Shown here piece after piece: positions 1 to 6,256 of a stretch of 11,822 nt of DNA (the stretch's first letter is position 1; every line of letters begins with the position of its first letter). A program made the position numbers and the translations under genes. Origin of the DNA: an uncultured Sulfurovum sp. (GTDB lineage Bacteria; Campylobacterota; Campylobacteria; Campylobacterales; Sulfurovaceae); NCBI GenBank assembly GCA_902727905.1, contig CACVAR010000409.1, positions 1 to 11,822 of the forward strand, written 5' to 3'. The notes beneath the pieces were generated by a model, which saw only the letters and a program-made list of their open reading frames with translations, did not search any database and was not told the DNA's origin.

Positions 1-1049
1 CCATGGGTTCAACCACAGAGAGTTCTTTCTATGGAGCAACTAAAAATCCCCATGATTTAGAAAGAGTACCAGGTGGTTCCTCAGGTGGTTCAGCTGCTGC
101 TGTTGCTGGTGGTATTGCCATTGCAGCTCTTGGGTCTGACACAGGTGGATCCATTCGTCAGCCAGCTGCTTACTGTGGTTGTGTGGGAATGAAACCAACC
201 TATGGACGGGTAAGTCGTTTTGGTTTGGGTGCGTACGCTTCATCATTGGATCAGATTGGACCTATTACTCAAAATGTAGAAGATGCAGCGATTTTGTATG
301 ATGCCATTGCTTCACATGACGAGAAAGATTCGACTTGTTCGACTTTAGAATTAGCGTCTATTACAGAGAACTTAGATGTTGACAGAAAATTAACCATTGC
401 AGTAATAGACAATTACATTGCTGAAGCAAGTCAAGAGATTCAAGATGCTTATGCCCAGACGGTTAAGAAGTTAGAAGAAGCTGGTCATACCATTGTACAT
501 AAGAACATGGCAAATACTAAGTATGATATTGCAACGTACTACATTGTAGCCACTGCAGAAGCAACAACAAACTTGGCACGTTATGATGGTATTCGTTATG
601 GTAAACGTGTTGAAGGTGCAAATCTTGAAGAGACATTTAGAAATACGAGAGCACAGTTTGGTGATGAAGTAAAAAGACGAATTATGCTGGGTAACTTTGT
701 GCTTTCAGCTGGTTACTACGATGCTTATTATGTAAAAGCACAAAAAGTTAGACATCTTATTAAAGATGAGTTTAACAAAATCTTTGAAGAGGCAGATTTG
801 ATTCTTTCTCCTGTAGCACCAACCGTAGCTCCGAAGATTGGATCAAGTCAAGACCCTTTAGAGATGTATAAGTCTGATATGTACACCATTGCCATTAACC
901 TTGCTGGTCTTCCAGCACTTTCATTGCCAGTGGCTAAGAATGATGAAGGTATGCCAATAGGTTTACAATTGATTGGAAAAGCATTTAACGAACAAGCTCT
1001 GTTTGATGGGGCATTAAGCCTTGAAAAAGCAGTAAACTACACGAAATAA
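1..1049 (+). CDS. gatA: GatA, Asp-tRNA(Asn)/Glu-tRNA(Gln) amidotransferase subunit A (5' truncated by the window)
   Basis: This is the amidase subunit of the GatCAB complex. It releases ammonia from glutamine so that misacylated Glu-tRNA(Gln) and Asp-tRNA(Asn) can be amidated in the cytoplasm. The amidase signature is clear: PGGSSGGSAAAVA followed by GSDTGGSIRQPA and GMKPTYGRVSRFG. Counting from the first visible Met (position 3), the cis-Ser is S26 and the nucleophilic Ser is S50. Their spacing of 24 matches S154/S178 of the S. aureus enzyme. Downstream, YDGIRYG-, EVKRRIMLG- and AGYYDAYY-type blocks and NLAGLPALSLP are typical of GatA. About 100 N-terminal residues, including the catalytic Lys, lie outside the window, so the ATG at 3 is internal. 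The gene ends 11 bases before guaB on the same strand, which suggests co-transcription. Family identification is very secure. Confidence 0.97.
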   Translation, partial: MGSTTESSFYGATKNPHDLERVPGGSSGGSAAAVAGGIAIAALGSDTGGSIRQPAAYCGCVGMKPTYGRVSRFGLGAYASSLDQIGPITQNVEDAAILYDAIASHDEKDSTCSTLELASITENLDVDRKLTIAVIDNYIAEASQEIQDAYAQTVKKLEEAGHTIVHKNMANTKYDIATYYIVATAEATTNLARYDGIRYGKRVEGANLEETFRNTRAQFGDEVKRRIMLGNFVLSAGYYDAYYVKAQKVRHLIKDEFNKIFEEADLILSPVAPTVAPKIGSSQDPLEMYKSDMYTIAINLAGLPALSLPVAKNDEGMPIGLQLIGKAFNEQALFDGALSLEKAVNYTK

Positions 1050-1060
1050 AGGATCCCTAT

Positions 1061-2506
1061 ATGAACATTAAGAAAAAAGCATTTACATTTGAAGACTTAC
1101 TATTAGTGCCTCAACACTCTACCGTTCTTCCTAAAGAAGTTTGTATTAAAACCAACCTTACAAAACGTGTAACGTTGAACACACCATTGGTTTCAGCTGC
1201 CATGGATACGGTAACTGAGTACAAAGCTGCGATTGCTATGGCTCACTTAGGTGGGATTGGGATTATTCATAAAAATATGGACGTTGAAACCCAAGCGAAG
1301 CAGATTTCAAAAGTTAAAAAATCTGAGAGTGGAATTATTATTGATCCTATTTACATTGCTCCAGATAAAACTGTACGTGATGCTGACATGTTAATGGGTG
1401 AATATAAGATTTCAGGTGTACCTGTTGTTGATGACAACATGGTACTTTTGGGAATTATCACCAACCGTGATATGCGTTTTATTACAGATATGTCTGCAAC
1501 CATAGAGGATGTGATGACAAAAATGCCATTGGTGACTGCTAAAGCTGGAATTACGCTTGAAGATGCTGCTAAAGTACTTCAAGAGCATAAAATTGAAAAG
1601 CTTCCAATCGTAGATGAAGAAAACAAACTACAAGGTCTTGTAACCATTAAAGACATTGAGAAAAAAGAGCAGTTCCCTAATGCTAACAAAGATAAGCATG
1701 GAAGACTAAGAGTGGGTGCTGCCATTGGTGTGGGACAACTTGACCGTGCAACAGCGTTGGTAGAAGCTGGTGTGGATGTGATTGTTCTTGATTCTGCTCA
1801 TGGTCACTCTCAAGGAATTATTGATACGCTTAAAGAGATTAAAGCCAATCTTGACGTAGATGTAATTGCTGGAAACATTGCGTCAGGTGCAGCAGCGAAA
1901 GATTTAATTGAAGCTGGTGCTGATGCTGTTAAAGTAGGAATTGGACCTGGTTCTATTTGTACGACAAGAATTGTAACCGGTGTTGGTGTTCCTCAAATCT
2001 CGGCGATTGATGAGGTAGCACAGGTAGCAAACCCACTGGGTGTTCCTGTTATTGCTGATGGTGGAATCAGATTTTCAGGAGATGTTGCTAAAGCTCTAGC
2101 TGTGGGTGCAAGTTCAATTATGCTTGGTTCGGCATTGGCTGGTACCTATGAAGCACCGGGTGAAATGATTCTTTTCAATGGTAGACAGTTTAAAGAGTAC
2201 CGTGGTATGGGAAGTATTGGTGCGATGACCAAAGGGAGTACTGACCGTTATTTCCAAGAGGGAACAGCAGCAGACAAGCTTGTTCCAGAAGGAATTGAAG
2301 GACGTGTACCTTACCGTGGTAAAATTGCTTCTGTTGTTCACCAAATGGTGGGTGGATTACGTGCTTCTATGGGTTACTGTGGTTCAGAAAGCATCAAAGT
2401 ATTCTGGGAAAAAGCTGAGTTTGTAGAGATTACCTCTGCTGGACTTTCTGAGTCTCATGTGCATGATGTTACGATTACTAAAGAGTCACCTAACTATCAT
2501 TCATAA
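1061..2506 (+). CDS. guaB: Inosine-5'-monophosphate dehydrogenase
   Basis: The enzyme oxidises IMP to XMP with NAD+, the committed step of GMP synthesis, in the cytoplasm. At 481 residues it has the normal length of the bacterial enzyme. The N-terminal barrel strand TFEDLLLVPQ and the SAAMDTVTE block are present. Two CBS domains sit at about residues 95-205 (ISGVPVVDD and IEKLPIVDEE). The catalytic loop GPGSICTTRIVTG places the nucleophile at C300, and D333 in ADGGIR is the ribose-binding Asp. The mobile flap contains R396-Y397 in STDRYFQ, the Arg-Tyr pair that activates water; its 96-residue spacing from the Cys equals that in E. coli GuaB. YRGMGSIGAM and EGIEGRVPYRG are also intact. AAAGGA lies about eight bases before the ATG. 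It follows gatA by 11 bases and probably shares its transcript. Nothing suggests damage. Confidence 0.98.
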   Translation: MNIKKKAFTFEDLLLVPQHSTVLPKEVCIKTNLTKRVTLNTPLVSAAMDTVTEYKAAIAMAHLGGIGIIHKNMDVETQAKQISKVKKSESGIIIDPIYIAPDKTVRDADMLMGEYKISGVPVVDDNMVLLGIITNRDMRFITDMSATIEDVMTKMPLVTAKAGITLEDAAKVLQEHKIEKLPIVDEENKLQGLVTIKDIEKKEQFPNANKDKHGRLRVGAAIGVGQLDRATALVEAGVDVIVLDSAHGHSQGIIDTLKEIKANLDVDVIAGNIASGAAAKDLIEAGADAVKVGIGPGSICTTRIVTGVGVPQISAIDEVAQVANPLGVPVIADGGIRFSGDVAKALAVGASSIMLGSALAGTYEAPGEMILFNGRQFKEYRGMGSIGAMTKGSTDRYFQEGTAADKLVPEGIEGRVPYRGKIASVVHQMVGGLRASMGYCGSESIKVFWEKAEFVEITSAGLSESHVHDVTITKESPNYHS

Positions 2507-2699
2507 TTAAACTCTTGCGTATCAAAAGCAGAAAACAGAATAACTGTAACTGTTCCCCAAGAGCAAGTTTTACAAACGGCTTGGAGTCCTTTTAGAGACA
2601 AGCAGAGAAATGAAAAATTGAGAGCCTATACTAATACTTTAAGTTTTTGTCATTAAGCTAAGGAAGTTTTACACTTCCTATATAGAAGAAATTTTCCCT
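2507..2699. other. Convergent intergenic spacer with a start-less open frame
   Basis: This 193-base spacer separates guaB (+) from the minus-strand gene ending at 2700. It holds the hairpin at 2661-2679. Immediately after the guaB TAA, and in the same frame, 49 sense codons run to a TAA at 2654-2656. The frame reads ...ENRITVTVPQEQVLQTAWSP... and has no ATG, GTG or TTG start with a ribosome site. Its codon use looks protein-like, but I do not recognise the sequence. It may be the tail of a lost gene or chance. No promoter or RNA gene is evident. Confidence 0.4.
2661..2679. terminator. Weak bidirectional hairpin between convergent genes
   Basis: AGGAAGT (2661-2667) and ACTTCCT (2673-2679) form a perfect 7-bp stem with a 5-base loop, placed between two converging transcripts. 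Neither side has a strong U-tract: the plus side reads ATATAGAAG, and the minus side reads TAGCTTAAT. It would therefore be a poor intrinsic terminator. The location supports the role more than the sequence does. Confidence 0.4.
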
Positions 2700-3620
2700 C
2701 TATTTCATCTTATAGATTTTTTTGACTTTAAAGTCATTCATAAGTTTCATTGCACTGGTTTGTTTAAAGTCAATTATATCACTTAGTTTTTGAAAAAATA
2801 TTCTTTCTTGGTGTGTAATAACCCCATCAAGGCTTAGAATTTGTAAAATCTTTAATAAAAAATATTCTTTCTCTAAAGGCTCAAGGTTTATTTTTAGTGA
2901 TTTTAAATAGTTGAAAAATTTACCCTCTATCATTTTATTTTTCTCAATACAATCTTGAAGAATCATAATAGCATTTTCAATGACAATACGCTTGTCAATA
3001 ATTGGTTCTAAAGAGGGAACATTCATAAAAAGCTTTTCAAGTTTATTGTATAACTCTTGAGTAGGATTTAAGATGAGTATTTCATAGTTGACTGTGTAAT
3101 CTTTTAAGATAATGTAAATACAGGCTAATGAATAGAGCTGATAGTAGATTCTTTTATTGTATTTTGAAGTATCAAGTAAGTTGTTAATAATATCATGTTT
3201 TACAATGAGTGCTTGAAAATACTCTTTTTTGTTGAATAGATGATGGGCAATATGTTTACCTACATCTTTTTCATTAATACTAATGTTATTGTTCTCATTA
3301 CTGATATAGAGAACAATGTCAACAATATCTTCTTTCTCTTTTTCACTTAGTTCAAATGTGGCTTTTACATTTTTGTAAAAACGCTCTTCAGAAAATCTTT
3401 TAGTATGAATATATTGGGTTAAGTATTTAAAAGAGTCCTCTATTTTAATCTCCTTATCTAAGATATCACTTAGTGAGTCATGTTTAGCCATAAGGCGTTT
3501 AATACTATTTTTAAGTTCTATGGAGGGAGAATAGAGTTCTGTTTCAAATGTATCAGTTTTCTCTTTTGTATAGATGTAAACAGAGAGGAGGGTGACATAA
3601 TCTTCGTAAGTTGATATCAT
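2700..3620 (-). CDS. Unknown protein made of two tandem helical repeats
   Basis: I do not recognise this 306-residue protein. It is charged and Lys/Glu/Ile-rich, with no signal peptide and no clear membrane segment, so it is probably cytoplasmic. I chose the ATG at 3620-3618 because AAGGA stands 8 bases before it; the upstream in-frame ATG at 3644 has no ribosome site. The two halves align with each other at an offset of 154 residues: from P32 and P186, 18 of 55 ungapped positions are identical, including SPSIEL/NPTQEL and ILDKEIKIE/IIDKRIVIE. Each repeat is about 140 residues. The C-terminal end (LLKILQILSLDGVITHQE) has the small-residue turn followed by Glu seen in TerB-like helical domains, a weak resemblance only. 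It is the last gene of a minus-strand run, separated from the beta-barrel gene by a remnant at 3657-3788. Confidence 0.8.
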   Translation of the reverse strand: MISTYEDYVTLLSVYIYTKEKTDTFETELYSPSIELKNSIKRLMAKHDSLSDILDKEIKIEDSFKYLTQYIHTKRFSEERFYKNVKATFELSEKEKEDIVDIVLYISNENNNISINEKDVGKHIAHHLFNKKEYFQALIVKHDIINNLLDTSKYNKRIYYQLYSLACIYIILKDYTVNYEILILNPTQELYNKLEKLFMNVPSLEPIIDKRIVIENAIMILQDCIEKNKMIEGKFFNYLKSLKINLEPLEKEYFLLKILQILSLDGVITHQERIFFQKLSDIIDFKQTSAMKLMNDFKVKKIYKMK

Positions 3621-3656
3621 CTTTTTATTCCTTTTTTTAATCATATAATAAAAAAA

Positions 3657-3788
3657 TTAATACTTAGATAACAGCATTTCCATTTCTTGATATCTGGCAA
3701 CACTATTTTTATCATATTTCTTCCATCGCTCTTGTAAAGGGGTATACGAATTCTTTAGAACTTTGTTGTTAATTTGAGTAATGAGGAG
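3657..3788 (-). pseudogene. 3' remnant of an unidentified gene
   Basis: On the minus strand 43 sense codons run from just after a TAG (3791-3789) to a TAA at 3659-3657. The peptide has protein-like composition (NSYTPLQERWKKYDKNSVAR, then YQEMEMLLSKY). It has no credible start: no ATG, GTG or TTG occurs before the last dozen residues, and no ribosome site is seen. It begins five bases after the stop of the beta-barrel gene, in a different frame. I read it as the 3' end of a gene whose front part has been deleted, though a non-coding explanation is possible. I cannot assign a family. Confidence 0.35.
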
Positions 3789-3792
3789 CTAT

Positions 3793-4914
3793 TTAAAATG
3801 ACAATAAATACCGTAAATAATAAGTATCTCCAAAGCTCCCAAACTCACTCTCTTTTTTACCACTGTTTACTAAAGCACCTAAAGTAAAAGTGTTGTAATC
3901 ATTTAAGGTATAAGTTATTTGTGGAGCAATAAGCCGTGAATTGTCTGTTCCAAAACTTTCAACATAGAGGAGTGAGGCATCGAAAATCAGATTAAAAGCA
4001 TAAGAGACATTAGCTGCCATATAAAAGTTATTTTGATGTAGATTTGAAACAACATCAGCATTCATATTTTGAACAATACTTTGATAGCCAAAAGTATCAC
4101 TACTATAGAGTGCTTCTCCCACCAGAGTAATACCATTTTCAAACCCATAATCAGCCCCAACAATGGCTTGAAAAAATTGCTCCTCTTTTTGGTTTTGAAG
4201 CTGGGTTTCAATATAGGCTCCTTCACTACGAATCTCTATACCTGTGTCAGCCAAATTTCCTTCTATTTCGTACCCTAGCATTTTGGTTTCATCTGAATGA
4301 ATGAGATTTAGAGCCACATCAGCCACTTCAAAAAAAGTCTTGTAGCGTAGAGCAGATTTGAGCTTGTGGTTCTCTTTTTGAGAACTTACCACGGTTATTT
4401 GTGACATCTCATCTAAATGCCGTGTATAGGAAAGTGCTGCCACAGCAAAAGTTTCATCAGGCTCTAAAGCATAAGAGTTTTTAGGGTTAAAAATATTGGT
4501 CGGAGTCCAGATACGTCCTACTCCCATAGTGATGTTTTGTAAGCCTAGCACAACACGGTTTTTATCATCTTCCCACCCTCCATAGAGTCGGTAGAGTTTG
4601 GCATAAGCTTCACCATCACCATAGTTTTTAAAATTGGTTTGGGTATCAAAAGGAGTATTTGATTTTTGAGTCTTGATAAAAGGAAAAGTTGAAGCGTTAA
4701 TGAATTCTTTTCCATAATAATTTATACCATCTCCAATAAAAGTACCAAAAAAGTTTTTATGTTTGTAGTTGCTTTGCAGTCGTAAACGGTTATAGTTGTA
4801 GGTAGTACTTTCTTGGTTAATGGTAAAGTTGCTGTTCTCAATCCGTGTGTCTATTTCAGCAAAAAGAAAACAAGGTAAAAATAGAAGCGTCTTAGTTAAC
4901 CAATTTCCCATCAT
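3793..4914 (-). CDS. Outer-membrane beta-barrel protein linked to an ABC system
   Basis: The predicted product is a 373-residue secreted protein. Residues 1-19 (MMGNWLTKTLLFLPCFLFA) form a signal peptide with a likely signal peptidase I cut before E20. The rest alternates polar and hydrophobic/aromatic residues with many Tyr, Phe and Asn, and contains no hydrophobic helix. It ends YYLRYLLSF, with a C-terminal Phe and aromatic/Leu residues at every second position, the usual signal for BAM-dependent insertion. The start lies inside the 3' end of the ABC ATPase gene (23-base overlap), with AAGG just upstream, which implies translational coupling. An alternative start is the next codon, also ATG. 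The coupling suggests that the barrel works with the ATPase and FtsX-type permeases in envelope transport or lipid/lipoprotein handling. That role is inferred; I do not recognise the barrel family. Confidence 0.88.
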   Translation of the reverse strand: MMGNWLTKTLLFLPCFLFAEIDTRIENSNFTINQESTTYNYNRLRLQSNYKHKNFFGTFIGDGINYYGKEFINASTFPFIKTQKSNTPFDTQTNFKNYGDGEAYAKLYRLYGGWEDDKNRVVLGLQNITMGVGRIWTPTNIFNPKNSYALEPDETFAVAALSYTRHLDEMSQITVVSSQKENHKLKSALRYKTFFEVADVALNLIHSDETKMLGYEIEGNLADTGIEIRSEGAYIETQLQNQKEEQFFQAIVGADYGFENGITLVGEALYSSDTFGYQSIVQNMNADVVSNLHQNNFYMAANVSYAFNLIFDASLLYVESFGTDNSRLIAPQITYTLNDYNTFTLGALVNSGKKESEFGSFGDTYYLRYLLSF

Positions 4915-5560
4915 TCAGCCTTATTATCCGTCGTACACTCTCACGTACCAAATCATCATGGGAAGCAAAAATAATGCTCATGCCTTCTTTTTCATTGAGT
5001 TCTCGCATCATGTCTATGAGTTTATGAGAGTTTTTAGAGTCCAAGTTTGCCGTAGGTTCATCAGCCAAGACAATATTTGGTTTAGAAGCCACAGCTCGTG
5101 CGACTGCAACTCTTTGTTGTTGCCCACCACTGAGCTTGTTGGGTAGAAAAGGGAGTTTGTCTTCTATCTCCAATATTTTAGCAACTTCATGAACCCGTTT
5201 TGAAATCGTATTTTTATCAAAGCCTCGCAGTCGCATAATAAACCCAATGTTCTCTTCAACTGTCAGTACAGGCACTAAGTTATACGCTTGAAAAACAAAG
5301 CCCATCTTTTCAAGTCTAAGGGTGGTACGTTCCTCTTCACTTAGTTGGGTAATGTCTGTACCATCAAAAAGTATGCTACCACTGTCAACAGTATCTAAAG
5401 CACCGATGACATTGAGTAGGGTGGTTTTCCCACAGCCTGAAGGACCACTCAGTAGTGAAAATTCGCCATCTTCAAGGGTTAGGTTGATGTCTTGCAGTGC
5501 GTGTATCTCTCTTGGGTCATCTTTAAAGAAATATTTCTGTATGTTTTGTAGTTCTATCAT
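4892..5560 (-). CDS. LolD/MacB-type ABC transporter ATP-binding protein
   Basis: This is the cytoplasmic ATPase subunit of an FtsX-type ABC transporter, 222 residues, the usual length for LolD-like proteins. All motifs are intact: Walker A GPSGCGKTT (39-47), Q-loop Q91 (VFQAYNLVPVLT), signature LSGGQ (143-147) followed by QQRVAVARAV, Walker B IVLADE with catalytic E168, D-loop NLD (172-174) and switch H201 (ASHD). The start has AAAGG about seven bases upstream. The natural partners are the two FtsX-type permeases at 9474-11822, yet they sit about 3.9 kb away behind plus-strand genes. A TATAAT box at 5591-5596 gives this gene its own promoter, and an inverted repeat surrounds its ribosome site. 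The exact substrate (lipoprotein, lipid or drug) cannot be read from the ATPase. Orthology to LolD itself is not claimed. Confidence 0.95.
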   Translation of the reverse strand: MIELQNIQKYFFKDDPREIHALQDINLTLEDGEFSLLSGPSGCGKTTLLNVIGALDTVDSGSILFDGTDITQLSEEERTTLRLEKMGFVFQAYNLVPVLTVEENIGFIMRLRGFDKNTISKRVHEVAKILEIEDKLPFLPNKLSGGQQQRVAVARAVASKPNIVLADEPTANLDSKNSHKLIDMMRELNEKEGMSIIFASHDDLVRESVRRIIRLNDGKLVN

Positions 5561-5586
5561 CTATTCGCCTTTTGGTACTCGAATAG
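5561..5586 (-). repeat. Inverted repeat enclosing the ATPase ribosome site
   Basis: CTATTCG (5561-5567) and CGAATAG (5580-5586) are perfect 7-base inverted arms around a 12-base spacer. In the minus-strand transcript the spacer carries the AAAAGG ribosome site in the loop, and the 3' arm abuts the ATG of the ATPase. With transcription starting about 7 bases after the TATAAT, the hairpin would form at the very 5' end of the mRNA. It could be an RNA control element, a 5' stabilising hairpin or a repressor operator. Confidence 0.45.
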
Positions 5587-5590
5587 GTAT

Positions 5591-5596
5591 ATTATA
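5591..5596 (-). promoter_or_regulatory. -10 box for the ABC ATPase-barrel operon
   Basis: On the minus strand this reads TATAAT, a perfect -10 hexamer, about 30 bases before the ATPase start codon. No TTGACA-like -35 is present; the upstream stretch is T-rich, as is usual for Campylobacterota sigma-70 promoters. The predicted transcript start is near 5584-5586, giving a leader of about 25 bases. Confidence 0.6.
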
Positions 5597-5630
5597 GCGA
5601 ATGTTTTATGTTAAAAAATATTAGATGACT

Positions 5631-5699
5631 TTAATTAGCCATCTGAGCCATTCTTTTTTTAAGATTGTTTTCAAGGATGTTTCTGTCATAAGGTTTCAT
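5631..5699 (-). CDS. Candidate 22-residue small protein
   Basis: A 22-codon open frame on the minus strand starts MKPYDRNILENNLKKRMAQM and has a strong ribosome site: GGAG five bases before the ATG. The product is polar and basic, with an amphipathic helical middle (NILENNLKKRMAQM) and no membrane segment. It lies 70 bases upstream of the ABC ATPase on the same strand, so it could be the first gene of that transcript or act as a leader peptide. Possible -10 sequence TACAAT occurs on the minus strand at 5748-5743, inside a palindrome. I do not recognise the peptide; it could be a fragment of a longer lost gene. Support rests on the ribosome site and spacing. Confidence 0.42.
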   Translation of the reverse strand: MKPYDRNILENNLKKRMAQMAN

Positions 5700-5735
5700 T
5701 TTTTCTCCATTAAAAAGTTTGGGTTATTTGAGAAT

Positions 5736-5748
5736 TACAATCATTGTA
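5736..5748. promoter_or_regulatory. 13-base palindrome between divergent genes
   Basis: TACAAT-C-ATTGTA is a perfect 6-bp dyad with a one-base centre. It lies between the minus-strand small ORF (start 5699) and the plus-strand brnT locus. Read on the minus strand, the outer arm supplies a TACAAT -10-like hexamer for the small ORF. It could be an operator, but the region is AT-rich and no second copy was noticed. Confidence 0.25.
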
Positions 5749-5812
5749 TATAAGAATAATTAAATTTTGGTCATTTGGCTGATGAAACTTATATAGGAGT
5801 TAGAATAGTTTA

Positions 5813-5821
5813 TGTTATAAT
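5813..5821 (+). promoter_or_regulatory. Extended -10 promoter of the brnT/antitoxin locus
   Basis: TG-T-TATAAT is a perfect extended -10 element. It is followed about 7 bases later by the likely transcript start near 5828, and 27 bases later by the TTG start of the brnT remnant, which has AAAAGG at 5836-5841. No -35 box is obvious, as expected for an extended -10 promoter. Transcription of the antitoxin therefore appears intact. Confidence 0.55.
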
Positions 5822-5848
5822 AACTTCAAATATCTAAAAGGCTAGTCA

Positions 5849-5953
5849 TTGATAAATTATCGCTTTGAATGGGATTTTAATAAGGCTAAAATGAATTTGA
5901 TCAAACATAAGATTAGCTTTGAAGGAGAGCTAAATTATGGAAGCAGAATATGA
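5849..5953 (+). pseudogene. brnT: BrnT-family toxin gene with internal deletion
   Basis: A 34-codon frame starts at TTG with AAAAGG 7 bases upstream. It begins INYRFEWDFNKAKMNLIKHK and continues ISFEGELNYGSRI to a TGA. The first part matches the N-terminal signature of BrnT (DUF497) ribonuclease toxins, FEWD-NKA--NL-KHGISFEEA. A normal BrnT has roughly 90 residues; here the central and C-terminal strands with the catalytic residues are absent. The last residues resemble a BrnT tail (ER--YEGEL type) and overlap the antitoxin start by 17 bases, as an intact toxin gene would. The simplest reading is a deletion of about 60 codons inside the gene, joining near ISFE and leaving both ends. Toxin activity is not expected. 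The BrnT identification rests on about 20 residues but is distinctive. Confidence 0.7.
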
Positions 5954-6146
5954 TTTTTCAAAAGGTGTTAGAGGAAAATTTTACAATGAAGATGCTGTGT
6001 TTCATCTACCAATTTATCTTGATCCAGAGGTAGAAAGTTTTGTGGCAAAATTAGCAAAAGAGCAAAAGAAAAATCTCAATGAGATTGTGAATATGTTGCT
6101 TTTAAAAGATAAAGAGCTGATGCAGATGTTATCACCTCGTAGTTAA
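5937..6146 (+). CDS. Ribbon-helix-helix antitoxin, partner of the broken BrnT
   Basis: This 69-residue protein begins MEAEYDFSKGVRGKFY. The EYDFSK-RG segment is characteristic of small antitoxins that follow BrnT-like or similar toxin genes. Residues about 22-56 (FHLPIYLDPEVESFVAKLAK, then NLNEIVNMLLLKD) form one beta-strand and two helices, as expected for a MetJ/Arc-type DNA-binding fold. The ribosome site GAAGGAG lies 9 bases before the ATG. It overlaps the end of the brnT remnant and shares its promoter. In intact modules such a protein neutralises the toxin and represses its own operon. Here the toxin is gone, so it is an orphan antitoxin; its reading frame is undamaged. The exact subfamily (BrnA or another RHH/CopG type) is uncertain. 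Confidence 0.8.
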   Translation: MEAEYDFSKGVRGKFYNEDAVFHLPIYLDPEVESFVAKLAKEQKKNLNEIVNMLLLKDKELMQMLSPRS

Positions 6147-6256
6147 AAGATCTTGTATTCTTAATAAAAGAATGAGAAATTCAAGTATCAGTATTTATTT
6201 AAGCTGATTTATAGAAAGAAAAAAGGTACGATGATTAGCAATAAGGGAAAAATTCA

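Noticed and set aside
2114..2344. Minus-strand open frame inside guaB
   Set aside because: It is antisense to a highly conserved, complete enzyme gene, has no ribosome site, and its composition follows guaB codons. Treated as a shadow.
4069..4278. Plus-strand open frame inside the beta-barrel gene
   Set aside because: Antisense to a well-supported secreted protein and without a ribosome site or recognisable motifs.
4858..4872. Possible lipobox Cys in the barrel protein's signal peptide (LPCFLFA)
   Set aside because: The residues before the Cys (F-L-P) do not fit a lipobox, and a good signal peptidase I site (LFA-E) follows four residues later. The protein looks like a barrel, not a lipoprotein.
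6157..6173. ATTCTT-AATAA-AAGAAT hairpin after the orphan antitoxin
   Set aside because: The stem is weak (mostly A-U), and no U-tract follows, so it does not support a terminator call.
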